In this document: in pieces, positions 15,652 through 21,971 of the stretch | Layout: every line of letters begins with the position of its first letter | Numbering within the stretch: position 1 is the stretch's first letter | The notes under the pieces: generated by a model | Databases searched by the model: none | What the model was told of the DNA's origin: nothing | What the model saw: only the letters and a program-made list of their open reading frames with translations | From: JAQBVV01 sp965249205 | GTDB taxonomy: Bacteria > Acidobacteriota > Vicinamibacteria > Vicinamibacterales > UBA2999 | Direction of reading: 5' to 3' | Assembly: GCA_965249205.1 (NCBI GenBank) | Contig: CBDFLL010000004.1 | Coordinates: forward strand, 62,001 to 126,000 | DNA length: 64,000 bases | Position numbers and translations under genes: made by a program

Positions 15652-16011
15652 ATGCCGCGCCGCGCGCATCGGCTGGACGCGAATCAGGACGCGATTGTGA
15701 CCGCGCTCTGCGCCGAGCCGGACGTGTCGGTGTTCTCGCTGGCGGGCGTGGCGGCGGGCTGTCCCGATCTCCTCGTGGGGATCAAGGGCGTGACGCATCT
15801 GGTCGAAGTCAAGGACGGGGCGAAGCCGCCTTCGCGCCGGACGTTCACGCCGGATCAACGGCGGTGGATCGCGCGGTGGCACGGCGCGCCGGTGGTGGTG
15901 CTCACGGACGAACAGACGGCGCGGGACTGGGTGCGGCGGGTTAGCCCTGTGATGCCGCTGCGTGAGGACGAGATGGCGTGTGAACACCGTGCGAGCAGGA
16001 GCCCCACGTAG
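15652..16011 (+). CDS. PD-(D/E)XK phage nuclease-like protein
   Basis: 119 aa from ATG 15652 (MPRRAHRLDANQDAIVTALC). CPDLLVGIKGVTHLVEVKDG is a clear PD ... ExK motif, followed by RRTFTPDQRRWIARWHGAPVVVL. Phage proteins of this size with this motif resemble VRR-NUC-type nucleases. Placed between small early genes; one base separates it from the preceding stop. Confidence 0.7.
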   Translation: MPRRAHRLDANQDAIVTALCAEPDVSVFSLAGVAAGCPDLLVGIKGVTHLVEVKDGAKPPSRRTFTPDQRRWIARWHGAPVVVLTDEQTARDWVRRVSPVMPLREDEMACEHRASRSPT

Positions 16012-16179
16012 ATGGCTAATCCGAAGAATCGCATGGACGTGCAGGTGGTTTTGCCAGACGTGACGTTGCGCATCTGGGGACCGGAGAAGAACCAGACATG
16101 GACACGCGAGGTGCTCGTGGCCGAGCTGGAAAAGGCGCTGGCGAAAATCAAGAAATTCCTACCAGAGGACGGGCTGTGA
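16012..16179 (+). CDS. Small conserved-looking phage-operon protein
   Basis: 55 aa. ATG directly follows the previous stop. MANPKNRMDVQVVLPDVTLR ends in a charged helix (VLVAELEKALAKIKKFLPED). No family is recognised, but position and coding character support it. Confidence 0.5.
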   Translation: MANPKNRMDVQVVLPDVTLRIWGPEKNQTWTREVLVAELEKALAKIKKFLPEDGL

Positions 16180-16199
16180 GGGCTGAGCAGCCGTGAGCG

Positions 16200-16355
16200 A
16201 TGCCCGCCTACTACAACGAGCACGAGCCGTATGCGGCGCAGTGGCTGCGGCACCTGATCGCGGCGGGACAGATCGCACCGGGCGACGTGGACGCGCGCAA
16301 CAGCCAGGAGGTGACGCCCGATGACCTCGCCGGTCCGCGCCATCGGTGGCCGGCG
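16200..16355 (+). pseudogene. N-terminal stub of a phage DNA cytosine methyltransferase
   Basis: MPAYYNEHEPYAAQWLRHLI, AAGQIAPGDVDARN and VTPDDL match the invariant opening of phage Dcm-type proteins. The PCQ catalytic domain is missing. The frame runs directly into the HNH gene, so a deletion has removed nearly the whole methyltransferase and produced a read-through fusion. Confidence 0.6.
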
Positions 16356-17084
16356 ATGGATGCGCCGGTGACCGCCCGACGACCCGGGGATCGGTTTCGC
16401 GCCGGCAAACGGCTCTGGAGCCCCGAGGACGACGCCGTGATGGCGACGCGGTATCCCCATGAACCGACGCCCGTGATCGCGACGGGACTGCGACGAACGG
16501 CCACGGCGGTGTACGCCCGCGCGGCGGTCTTGGGGTTGAGCAAGAGCCCCGCGTACCTCGCGAGTCCGGCGGCCTGTCGCTTGCGCCGCGGCGACCACGT
16601 CGGAGCTGCCTCTCGGTTCCCCAAAGGCCACGTGCCGGCGAACAAGGGCCTCCGACGGCCGGGGTGGAGTCGCGGCCGGATGAAAGAGACGCAGTTCAAG
16701 AAGGGCACGCGGCAGGGCCGTGCAGTGGACGTCTACAAGCCGATCGGCACCGAGCGCATCAGCAAGGACGGGTACCTCGAGCGGAAGATCAGCGAGGCCC
16801 GCCCGTTCCAGCGGCGCTGGCGCGCGGTGCATCTCCTGGTGTGGGAAGCCGAGAACGGTCCGGTGCCGACGGGACACGCGCTCGCGTTCAGGAACGGCGA
16901 CAAGACAGATATTCGACGCGACAACCTTGAGTGCATCTCGCGCCGCGAGCTGATGGCGCGCAACACAGTCCACAACCTGCCGGCACCGCTCCCCGAGACG
17001 ATTCAGTTGCTCGGGGCGCTGAACCGCAAGATTCGAAAGGCGAGAGCAAATGCCAGCGAAGAACAAGATCGGCGATCTGCGTAA
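16356..17084 (+). CDS. Phage HNH homing-type endonuclease
   Basis: ATG 16356 (MDAPVTARRPGDRF) opens the part that matches HNH proteins of phages: a DNA-binding region (LWSPEDDAVMATRYPHEPTP ... TATAVYARAAVLGLSKS, Myb/HTH-like), linker repeats (FPKGHVPANKGLRRPGW), and an HNH_3 core (AVHLLVWEAENGPVPTGHAL, FRNGDKTDIRRDNLECIS). The open frame can also start at 16200 with the methyltransferase stub. Its end overlaps the next gene by 35 bp. Confidence 0.75.
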   Translation: MDAPVTARRPGDRFRAGKRLWSPEDDAVMATRYPHEPTPVIATGLRRTATAVYARAAVLGLSKSPAYLASPAACRLRRGDHVGAASRFPKGHVPANKGLRRPGWSRGRMKETQFKKGTRQGRAVDVYKPIGTERISKDGYLERKISEARPFQRRWRAVHLLVWEAENGPVPTGHALAFRNGDKTDIRRDNLECISRRELMARNTVHNLPAPLPETIQLLGALNRKIRKARANASEEQDRRSA

Positions 17085-17331
17085 TCACCTGTTCGAAACG
17101 CTCGAAGCGCTGAAGGACGACGAGGAGCCGATGGAGATCGATCGCGCCAGAGCGATTGCTGATGTGGCGAAGGTGCTCGTCGAGAGCGCGAAGGCCGAAG
17201 TCAGATTTCTGGAGGTGACAGGGGCGCTCAGGAGCACGGACTTTCTACCTGCCGACGATGGCCAGCAACCGAAGCAGCTCACGAACGGTGCGCAGGTTAC
17301 GCCGATCCCTCGACGGAGCGCGCGTGCATGA
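17050..17331 (+). CDS. Phage protein of unknown function
   Basis: 93 aa. MPAKNKIGDLRNHLFETLEA, LKDDEEPMEIDRARAIADVA, KVLVESAKAEVRFLEVTG resembles a small helical protein found repeatedly in phage early regions. It overlaps both neighbours (35 bp upstream, 4 bp ATGA downstream), so it is translationally coupled. Confidence 0.65.
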   Translation: MPAKNKIGDLRNHLFETLEALKDDEEPMEIDRARAIADVAKVLVESAKAEVRFLEVTGALRSTDFLPADDGQQPKQLTNGAQVTPIPRRSARA

Positions 17332-17534
17332 ACACAGCCGCTGAGGCCTTGCTCTACGGGAACACCGTCACGCCGCCGGTCAGCACGGAGAGTTGGTGGG
17401 TTGGGCACCCACGAGAAGGCTTCATGGCCGAGGCCCAGGCGCGGTCGGCCTCGATGTCGGCGCGGGATCGGGGGCCTGGCCGGCGCCCTGGCGGTCGGCG
17501 TGCCCCGAAAGCGCCCCTGGAGGTCGCGTGCTGA
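17328..17534 (+). CDS. Short phage-operon protein
   Basis: 68 aa. ATG overlaps the preceding stop (ATGA). MNTAAEALLYGNTVTPPVST then a Pro/Arg-rich end that may reflect a lost frame (MSARDRGPGRRPGGRR). Low complexity toward the 3' end. Confidence 0.4.
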   Translation: MNTAAEALLYGNTVTPPVSTESWWVGHPREGFMAEAQARSASMSARDRGPGRRPGGRRAPKAPLEVAC

Positions 17535-17620
17535 CCCTCGCGTATGTCGTGGGCGCCGTGTATATCGCCGGACTCTGGAGCATGGCGCTCACGCTGGCCT
17601 GGCTGGCGCTGACACCGTGA
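17528..17620 (+). CDS. Very small transmembrane peptide
   Basis: 30 codons from GTG overlapping the previous stop: LTLAYVVGAVYIAGLWSMA, LTLAWLALTP. One strongly hydrophobic helix. Accepted only because of the chain of overlapping starts and stops. Confidence 0.3.
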   Translation: MLTLAYVVGAVYIAGLWSMALTLAWLALTP

Positions 17621-17748
17621 CCGTGACTGGGAGGCACCGAAGCAGGCAAGAGGCGATGCGGTTACTCGCCCGCGACCTGGCCGGCGGCGACGAGCGGTTC
17701 GATAGCCAGGATGTCCGCCACGGCGCGGGTCTATTGTCAGATGCATAA
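17617..17748 (+). CDS. Small overlapping reading frame
   Basis: 43 aa from GTG overlapping the previous TGA by one codon: VTVTGRHRSRQEAMRLLARD, then LAGGDERFDSQDVRHGAGLL. Plausible by position, no recognisable domain. Confidence 0.3.
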   Translation: MTVTGRHRSRQEAMRLLARDLAGGDERFDSQDVRHGAGLLSDA

Positions 17749-17812
17749 CGCACACGGAGGCGCGCGCCGCCGCACGGGACGTCGGGCCGAGCCCCGCATC
17801 CGAGACCTGCGC

Positions 17813-18010
17813 ATGCATCCCCGCTCCCACGTGTCCCTGTGCGTGGCCGCCGAGTTCCTCGGGCTCGACGCGCGGACCGTGGTCGCCCGCATCGACGCGG
17901 GGCGGCTCACGGCCTTTCGTGATGGCAAGGCCTGGCGCATCAGCGTCGCCGCGCTGGCCGCCTACGATGCCGAGCGGCGGGCGGGGAGTGGGCTAACGCC
18001 GTGTATATGA
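17813..18010 (+). CDS. Excisionase/MerR-like helix-turn-helix protein
   Basis: 65 aa from ATG 17813. SLCVAAEFLGLDARTVVARI, DAGRLTAFRDGKAWRIS, VAALAAY is the HTH_17 pattern of excisionase-type DNA-binding domains (pairing of first helix with a wing ending WRI). A longer frame starts at 17711. It could be the recombination directionality factor of the decayed phage, although no integrase remains in the window. Confidence 0.7.
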   Translation: MHPRSHVSLCVAAEFLGLDARTVVARIDAGRLTAFRDGKAWRISVAALAAYDAERRAGSGLTPCI

Positions 18011-18106
18011 GCGAGCTGGCGAAGTCGCTGTTGCACCGCTGCACTGGACGGGTGATGTCTTCGCTTCGTTTTCAAAAATCTTCGAGCACCATCGCTATTT
18101 AGTTGA

Positions 18107-19154
18107 CTCGTGCTTATCCGGTTGTTTCAGCAAGCCACCACCGGTAGTGTATCGGCGTGGCGCGCCCGTCGTTTCCGAAGAATCTCCGGGAGTTTCAGCG
18201 GCAATTTGCGACCGCCGAGGCCTGTCAGGACTACTTGGCGGCGTGCCGCTGGCCGGACGGCTTTGTGTGTCCCCGGTGCCGGCACGCGCGCGGCTATCGC
18301 CTGACCACACACCGGCGCTGGCAATGTGCGGCGTGCCGGTATCAGGTGTCGCTGACCGCCGGGACGATTCTCCACAACACGAAGACGCCGCTCCTGGTGT
18401 GGTTCTGGGCGGCCTATTTGACGGTTACCGACAAGCGGGGCCTCTCGGCGCTCCTGCTGCAGCGGCAGTTGGGCCTGCGGCGGTACGAAACGGCGTGGCT
18501 GCTGTTGCACAAGCTGCGGCGCGCGATGGTGAACGCGGGGCGGGAGCCCTTATACGGCGACGTGGAGATCGATGACACCTGGGTGGGCGCGCCCCAGGCC
18601 GGCCTGCGCGGCAGTCGCCAACTCAAGGGGCGGAAAGCCGCGCTGGTGCTGGTGGCGGTGGAACGACGCGGGGATCGGTCGGGTCGGGTCCGCATGTCCG
18701 TGATCCCGAACTTCAAACAATCGACGATGCTCGCGTTCGTCACTCACCACATTGCGCCGGGGGCGACGGTCTACACCGACGGGCTGAAAAGTTTCGATGG
18801 GCTCCAGGCCGCTGACGTGAGACACGTCGCCCGCCCGCAACCGATCCGGAGCGCCCTGCACAGGGGGGTGCCCTCCGTCGTGCCTTTGGCCGACCGCGTC
18901 ATCGGCAATTGCCAACAGTGGTTGATTGGCACGCACCACGGCGTCAGCAAGGCGCAACTACAGGTCTACCTCGATGAGTTCGTGTTTCGGCACAATCGGC
19001 GGCGGCACCCGATGGCCGCCTTTCAGACCCTGCTGGGCCTGGGGACCGGACGGACGCCCACGCCCGCCCGACGGATTCGCGGCGCGCAGGACGTGCGCCC
19101 CCCAGGCTGATCGCAAGATATAGGGGTTAGCTGAAACAACCGGATAAGCACGAG
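18107..19154 (+). mobile_element. IS1595-family insertion sequence
   Basis: Perfect 25-bp terminal inverted repeats lie at 18107-18131 and 19130-19154 (outermost bases CTCGTGCTTATCC). TTGA abuts both ends, possibly part of a target duplication. The 1048-bp element contains one transposase gene and looks complete. It separates the phage-like operon from the hicAB region. Confidence 0.9.
18157..19110 (+). CDS. IS1595-family transposase
   Basis: 317 aa. The N-terminal zinc ribbon (FVCPRCRHARGY ... RWQCAACRYQVS) is followed by the typical TAGTILHNTKTPLLVWFWAAY segment. DDE-type core: GDVEIDDTWVGAP, TVYTDGLKSFDGL, then WLIGTHHGVSKAQLQVYLDE and FVFRHNRR at the C-terminus. GTG start at 18157. Intact. 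Confidence 0.9.
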   Translation: MARPSFPKNLREFQRQFATAEACQDYLAACRWPDGFVCPRCRHARGYRLTTHRRWQCAACRYQVSLTAGTILHNTKTPLLVWFWAAYLTVTDKRGLSALLLQRQLGLRRYETAWLLLHKLRRAMVNAGREPLYGDVEIDDTWVGAPQAGLRGSRQLKGRKAALVLVAVERRGDRSGRVRMSVIPNFKQSTMLAFVTHHIAPGATVYTDGLKSFDGLQAADVRHVARPQPIRSALHRGVPSVVPLADRVIGNCQQWLIGTHHGVSKAQLQVYLDEFVFRHNRRRHPMAAFQTLLGLGTGRTPTPARRIRGAQDVRPPG

Positions 19155-19192
19155 TTGACTTAGGTGGCTGGTCCACTATGATGACCTCATCT

Positions 19193-19207
19193 ATTCATCA
19201 GATGAAT
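19193..19207. promoter_or_regulatory. Palindromic operator upstream of hicAB
   Basis: ATTCATCAGATGAAT is a perfect palindrome around one central base, 17 bp before the hicA start. It belongs to a set of three related sites sharing TCA-GATGAA (also 19656 and 20572). Probably bound by HicB or another antitoxin-type repressor. Confidence 0.6.
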
Positions 19208-19223
19208 CAAACGAGGCGCAGTC

Positions 19224-19409
19224 GTGAAGGTGCGCGATGTCCTTCGTCGGTTGAGAGCGGACGGATGAGTGCTGATGACGCAGGAGGGGAGTCATCGGCA
19301 GTTCACGCATCCCGTGAAGCGGGGCCGCGTCACGGTGGCGGGTCATGCGTCGGCGGAGATGAAGCCGAAAACCCTCAACAGTGTGTGGAGACAGGCAGGT
19401 CTAAAATGA
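19224..19409 (+). pseudogene. hicA: hicA mRNA-interferase toxin, killed by a nonsense codon
   Basis: From GTG 19224 the frame reads KVRDVLRRLRADG, stop (TGA 19266-19268), then VLMTQEGSHRQFTHPVKRGR and VTVAGHASAEMKPKTLNSVW before its natural stop overlapping hicB. The internal TGA is at codon 15, where HicA proteins normally have Trp (DGW), so one G-to-A change explains it. The catalytic His of GSHRQF is present. Reinitiation at ATG 19275 would lack the first helix. The toxin is probably inactive while the antitoxin is kept. Confidence 0.8.
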
Positions 19410-19621
19410 GCGACATGCGATATGCCGTGGTCATCGAGCGGGACGACACCGGGGTCAGCGCCTTCGTGCCTGACCTGCCAGGATGCGTGGCGGCCGGCAA
19501 GACGGTCGACGAGGTACTGGTGCTGATGCAGGGCGCCATCCGACTGCACGTCGCCGGCCTGCGCGAAGATGGGCAGCCGGTGCCGGCACCGAGTTCCGAA
19601 GTCGACTACGTCGAGGCCTGA
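19406..19621 (+). CDS. hicB: HicB-family antitoxin
   Basis: 71 aa from ATG 19406, overlapping the hicA stop (ATGA). MRYAVVIERDDTGVSAFVPD, LPGCVAAGKTVDEVLVLMQG, AIRLHVAGLREDGQPVPAPS is the HicB RNase-H-like fold that neutralises HicA. The version is short and lacks a C-terminal DNA-binding domain, so autoregulation may need another protein. Confidence 0.9.
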   Translation: MSDMRYAVVIERDDTGVSAFVPDLPGCVAAGKTVDEVLVLMQGAIRLHVAGLREDGQPVPAPSSEVDYVEA

Positions 19622-19655
19622 GCGGTGTGCATGGTCGACCTTGTCTGCCGTCGAG

Positions 19656-19672
19656 TTGTTCAGATGAATCAA
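19656..19672. promoter_or_regulatory. Second palindromic operator of the TCAGATGAA set
   Basis: TTGTTCAGATGAATCAA, an imperfect palindrome, 82 bp upstream of the 19755 gene. It shares TTCAGATGAA with the 20572 site and GATGAATCAA with the sequence at the 19193 site. Confidence 0.5.
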
Positions 19673-19754
19673 ACAGAGTCGGCCACGCAAACGGCCGCGT
19701 TGACGTGGGTCACAGCGGCATTGTCCGTGCTCGAGGTGCGGGCGAGAGGAGGGC

Positions 19755-20303
19755 ATGATGGCAGCGAAACGATGGGCCTACAGTTGGCCCGGCGTCACGG
19801 GTTCGGTCGATGCACTGAGCGCCGCCAGGGCGCGCAAGTTGATTCGAGAGAAGCACCAACTGAAGTGGGTGCCGAACGGGGCCAAGGTGGTCCGCATGGA
19901 CGGGACGGCCTACACACCTTCGGTTGCGGAGCCAGCGCAGCCGACAGCGGCGGTTTCTCAACCGGATCTCAGTCAACAGATCGCCACGGCGGTCTCGACG
20001 GCGCAGGTGGGCCACTGCTGCCCGTCCTGTCATCAGGCCTACCCCAAACCCAAGGCGGTGAAGGTGGTCGCTGCGGTCGATTTGGCGACGCTGTCACAGA
20101 AGGAACTGTTCGCGTACTACAAGCGCACGGCACCGGTAGAAGACGTGCGGTTCATGCTTCGCGTGACCCTGTCCGATGGTCTGCGCGAGCGAGTACAGGC
20201 ACTGGCCGATGCGGCACCAACGATGACTCGGACCAATGTCTACAAGGCGCTGGTGCTTCTGCAGGCCGCGTGGCGCGGCGAACGGCCGGGTCGGTCGAAA
20301 TAG
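19755..20303 (+). CDS. Unrecognised protein with a Cys pair
   Basis: 182 aa, ATG behind gagaggaggg. The N-terminus (AKRWAYSWPGVTGSVDALSA, ARARKLIREKHQLKWVPNGA) may bind nucleic acid. A GHCCPSCHQAYPKPKAV segment gives two close cysteines and a histidine. The C-terminal 80 residues (RVTLSDGLRERVQALADAAP, TMTRTNVYKALVLLQAAWRG) look like a DNA-binding helical domain. No family assignment. It carries an operator shared with hicAB upstream. Confidence 0.65.
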   Translation: MMAAKRWAYSWPGVTGSVDALSAARARKLIREKHQLKWVPNGAKVVRMDGTAYTPSVAEPAQPTAAVSQPDLSQQIATAVSTAQVGHCCPSCHQAYPKPKAVKVVAAVDLATLSQKELFAYYKRTAPVEDVRFMLRVTLSDGLRERVQALADAAPTMTRTNVYKALVLLQAAWRGERPGRSK

Positions 20304-20357
20304 GATCTCCGTGTGTCCTGAGTGCCATGGCACCGGCGACGCGAGTGTTGAGGTTCC

Positions 20358-20567
20358 ATGAAGGCGTGGACGGTCGGCGATCTTCGGCGTCGCGCGTTCC
20401 CTTCAGGAAGGATGCAGCTTTGTGTCTGCTGCGGTGGGCAAGACAGCGCCACGGCTGGTGACTACTTTATGGCTGCGGACAGTGCGGAGCTTACGTGTTG
20501 CGGGCTTCCCGTCGAGCTGGTGACGAAGAACATCCTTGTAGCCGAAGCGCGGCCAGGAACAGCGTGA
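20358..20567 (+). CDS. Small cysteine-rich protein
   Basis: 69 aa. MKAWTVGDLRRRAFPSGRMQ, LCVCCGGQDSATAGDYF, ELTCCGLPVELVTKNIL. Four to five cysteines in CxCC and CCG pairs suggest a zinc site. Function unknown. 54 bp after the preceding gene. Confidence 0.5.
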   Translation: MKAWTVGDLRRRAFPSGRMQLCVCCGGQDSATAGDYFMAADSAELTCCGLPVELVTKNILVAEARPGTA

Positions 20568-20571
20568 CTTG

Positions 20572-20589
20572 ATTGTTCAGATGAACAAT
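20572..20589. promoter_or_regulatory. Third palindromic operator, perfect 8-2-8
   Basis: ATTGTTCA-GA-TGAACAAT lies 10 bp before the ATG of the 20600 gene, so a bound protein would block its ribosome site or promoter. It shares the TTCAGATGAA core with the other two sites. Confidence 0.65.
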
Positions 20590-20599
20590 ACTGAATGCC

Positions 20600-20860
20600 A
20601 TGGCGCGAAAAAAGAAGAGTCCGGGTCGGGGTGGCAAGCGAGAGCGGGCGGGTCGTCCGACGTTGTTCGAGGGCACGCGCGTGAAGCTGGCCGTCACCGT
20701 GACTGAAGAGGCCATGGCGCTGGTCAAGCAGGAACGAGCCAGGCTTGAGCCGGAGCATGGGACCTCGGCCACAGACGGAGCGGCGACAGAGAGCTTGATT
20801 CGCAAGGGGGCCATGCCACACGCGCTCGCTGCCCAGCAGGCCAGGAAGGGGGCGCGCTGA
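20600..20860 (+). CDS. Small basic protein, possible DNA-binding regulator
   Basis: 86 aa. The Lys/Arg-rich start (ARKKKSPGRGGKRERAGRP) is followed by TLFEGTRVKLAVTVTEEAMA, a pattern like a ribbon-helix-helix domain. It directly follows a perfect palindrome and overlaps the DUF488 gene (TGATG). It is a candidate repressor of the three palindromic sites (inference). Confidence 0.55.
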   Translation: MARKKKSPGRGGKRERAGRPTLFEGTRVKLAVTVTEEAMALVKQERARLEPEHGTSATDGAATESLIRKGAMPHALAAQQARKGAR

Positions 20861-21273
20861 TGCAGACGGTGCTCTATTCGGCCGGCTACCAACGTCTCGA
20901 TCTCGCGGCGTTTGTGGCCTTCGTGCAGCGAGAGGACCTCACGGTGGCGGACGTCCGGCTGAAGCCGGTCAGCCGCAATTTCAAATGGAACAAGAACGCC
21001 CTGACCACGCTGTTGGGTGACCGCTACGTGTGGATCGAGGAGTTGGGGAACCTGAACTACAAGGGCGGGCCGATCGTGCTCAAGGACGAGGCGACGGGCA
21101 TGGCGACGTTGTGGACGTTGCTGAACCGTGAGCAGCCGGTGGTGGTGCTGTGTGTGTGCGCCGACCCGGCGATTTGCCATCGGACGGTGGTGACCACGCA
21201 GCTCGAGGCCGCGGGAGTTCTTGTGCTCCCGTTGCCGCCGCTGATTCTGGCCGAGGCGCCGGGGGCCTGTTGA
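20860..21273 (+). CDS. DUF488 family protein
   Basis: 137 aa, starting on the overlapping ATG of the previous stop. VLYSAGYQRLDLAAFVAFVQ, VADVRLKPVSRNFKWNKNAL, YVWIEELGNLN and the end motif VVVLCVCADPAICHRTVVT (CxC ... CHR) are DUF488 landmarks. The family is of uncertain function, often near DNA-repair or defence genes. Confidence 0.85.
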   Translation: MQTVLYSAGYQRLDLAAFVAFVQREDLTVADVRLKPVSRNFKWNKNALTTLLGDRYVWIEELGNLNYKGGPIVLKDEATGMATLWTLLNREQPVVVLCVCADPAICHRTVVTTQLEAAGVLVLPLPPLILAEAPGAC

Positions 21274-21318
21274 CGAAAAACTTGACGGTGCTATGGATAT
21301 GGCTATACGATATATATT

Positions 21319-21603
21319 ATGGCCGTAACAACCATTCGATCAACGTATTCGCTGGATGTTGAATCTGTGCGGTCGCTGGAGGCGTTAGCGCAACACTGGA
21401 ACGTGCCGAAGTCCGAAGTGTTGCGCCGAGCGATCCGGATGGCGGCCGAGCAAGGCCGGTCTGGAACCAGTTCGCCGCTTGCCGCTCTGAACCGCTTGCA
21501 GGCCGCCCTGCGCGAGCGCAAGGTCGATGTCAAACAGTGGGCGCAGGATTTGAAGGTCGAGCGCCGCGAGACGGCTCGGCGAGGGCATCCCAAGTCCCGA
21601 TGA
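21319..21603 (+). CDS. Ribbon-helix-helix antitoxin (VapB-like)
   Basis: 94 aa. VTTIRSTYSLDVESVRSLEA, LAQHWNVPKSEVLRRAIRMA is a canonical RHH DNA-binding domain; the C-terminal helix (ALRERKVDVKQWAQDLKVER) would cover the toxin. Its TGA overlaps the toxin ATG. Direct repeats GCTATgGATAT/GCTATaCGATAT at about 21289-21311 are probable operators. Confidence 0.85.
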   Translation: MAVTTIRSTYSLDVESVRSLEALAQHWNVPKSEVLRRAIRMAAEQGRSGTSSPLAALNRLQAALRERKVDVKQWAQDLKVERRETARRGHPKSR

Positions 21604-21971
21604 TTTATTTGGACACGAGTTTTCTGATTCGGGCGCTGGAGCAGGGGTCGCCTGAAGACCACAAATTGCGGGCCTGGATTGAGGGGAGCGAAACCCTACA
21701 GGTGAGTGCAGTCGCCTGGGCAGAGTTGCTGTGCGGCCCGCTCGCCCAAGCCGAGATGGAATCGGCTGCCGAGCTCGTGGGACCACCCCGCGACTTCACA
21801 CCGGAGCACGCCGTGATCACCGCCCGGTTGTTCAATGAGTCGGGAAGGCGACGGGGATCATTGATCGACTGCATGATTGCGGCGGCGGCGCTCGCCGACG
21901 GCGCGTCCATCGCCACGGCGAATACAGCGGACTTTCACCGCTTCAAGGATTCCGGCCTGACGATGGCCTAG
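21600..21971 (+). CDS. PIN-domain toxin (VapC-like ribonuclease)
   Basis: 123 aa. MIYLDTSFLIRALEQ (first Asp), VSAVAWAELLCGPLA (Glu), RGSLIDCMIAAAALADGASI (Asp) and ATANTADFHRF (last Asp/Asn) form the four-acid PIN site. Start overlaps the antitoxin stop. The TAG stop is part of the CTAG target into which the IS5-family element inserted, so the coding frame was preserved exactly. Confidence 0.9.
   Translation: MIYLDTSFLIRALEQGSPEDHKLRAWIEGSETLQVSAVAWAELLCGPLAQAEMESAAELVGPPRDFTPEHAVITARLFNESGRRRGSLIDCMIAAAALADGASIATANTADFHRFKDSGLTMA

Noticed and set aside
19266..19268. TGA decoded as tryptophan in hicA
   Set aside because: All other genes in the window use TGA as a stop, often in coupled stop-start overlaps.
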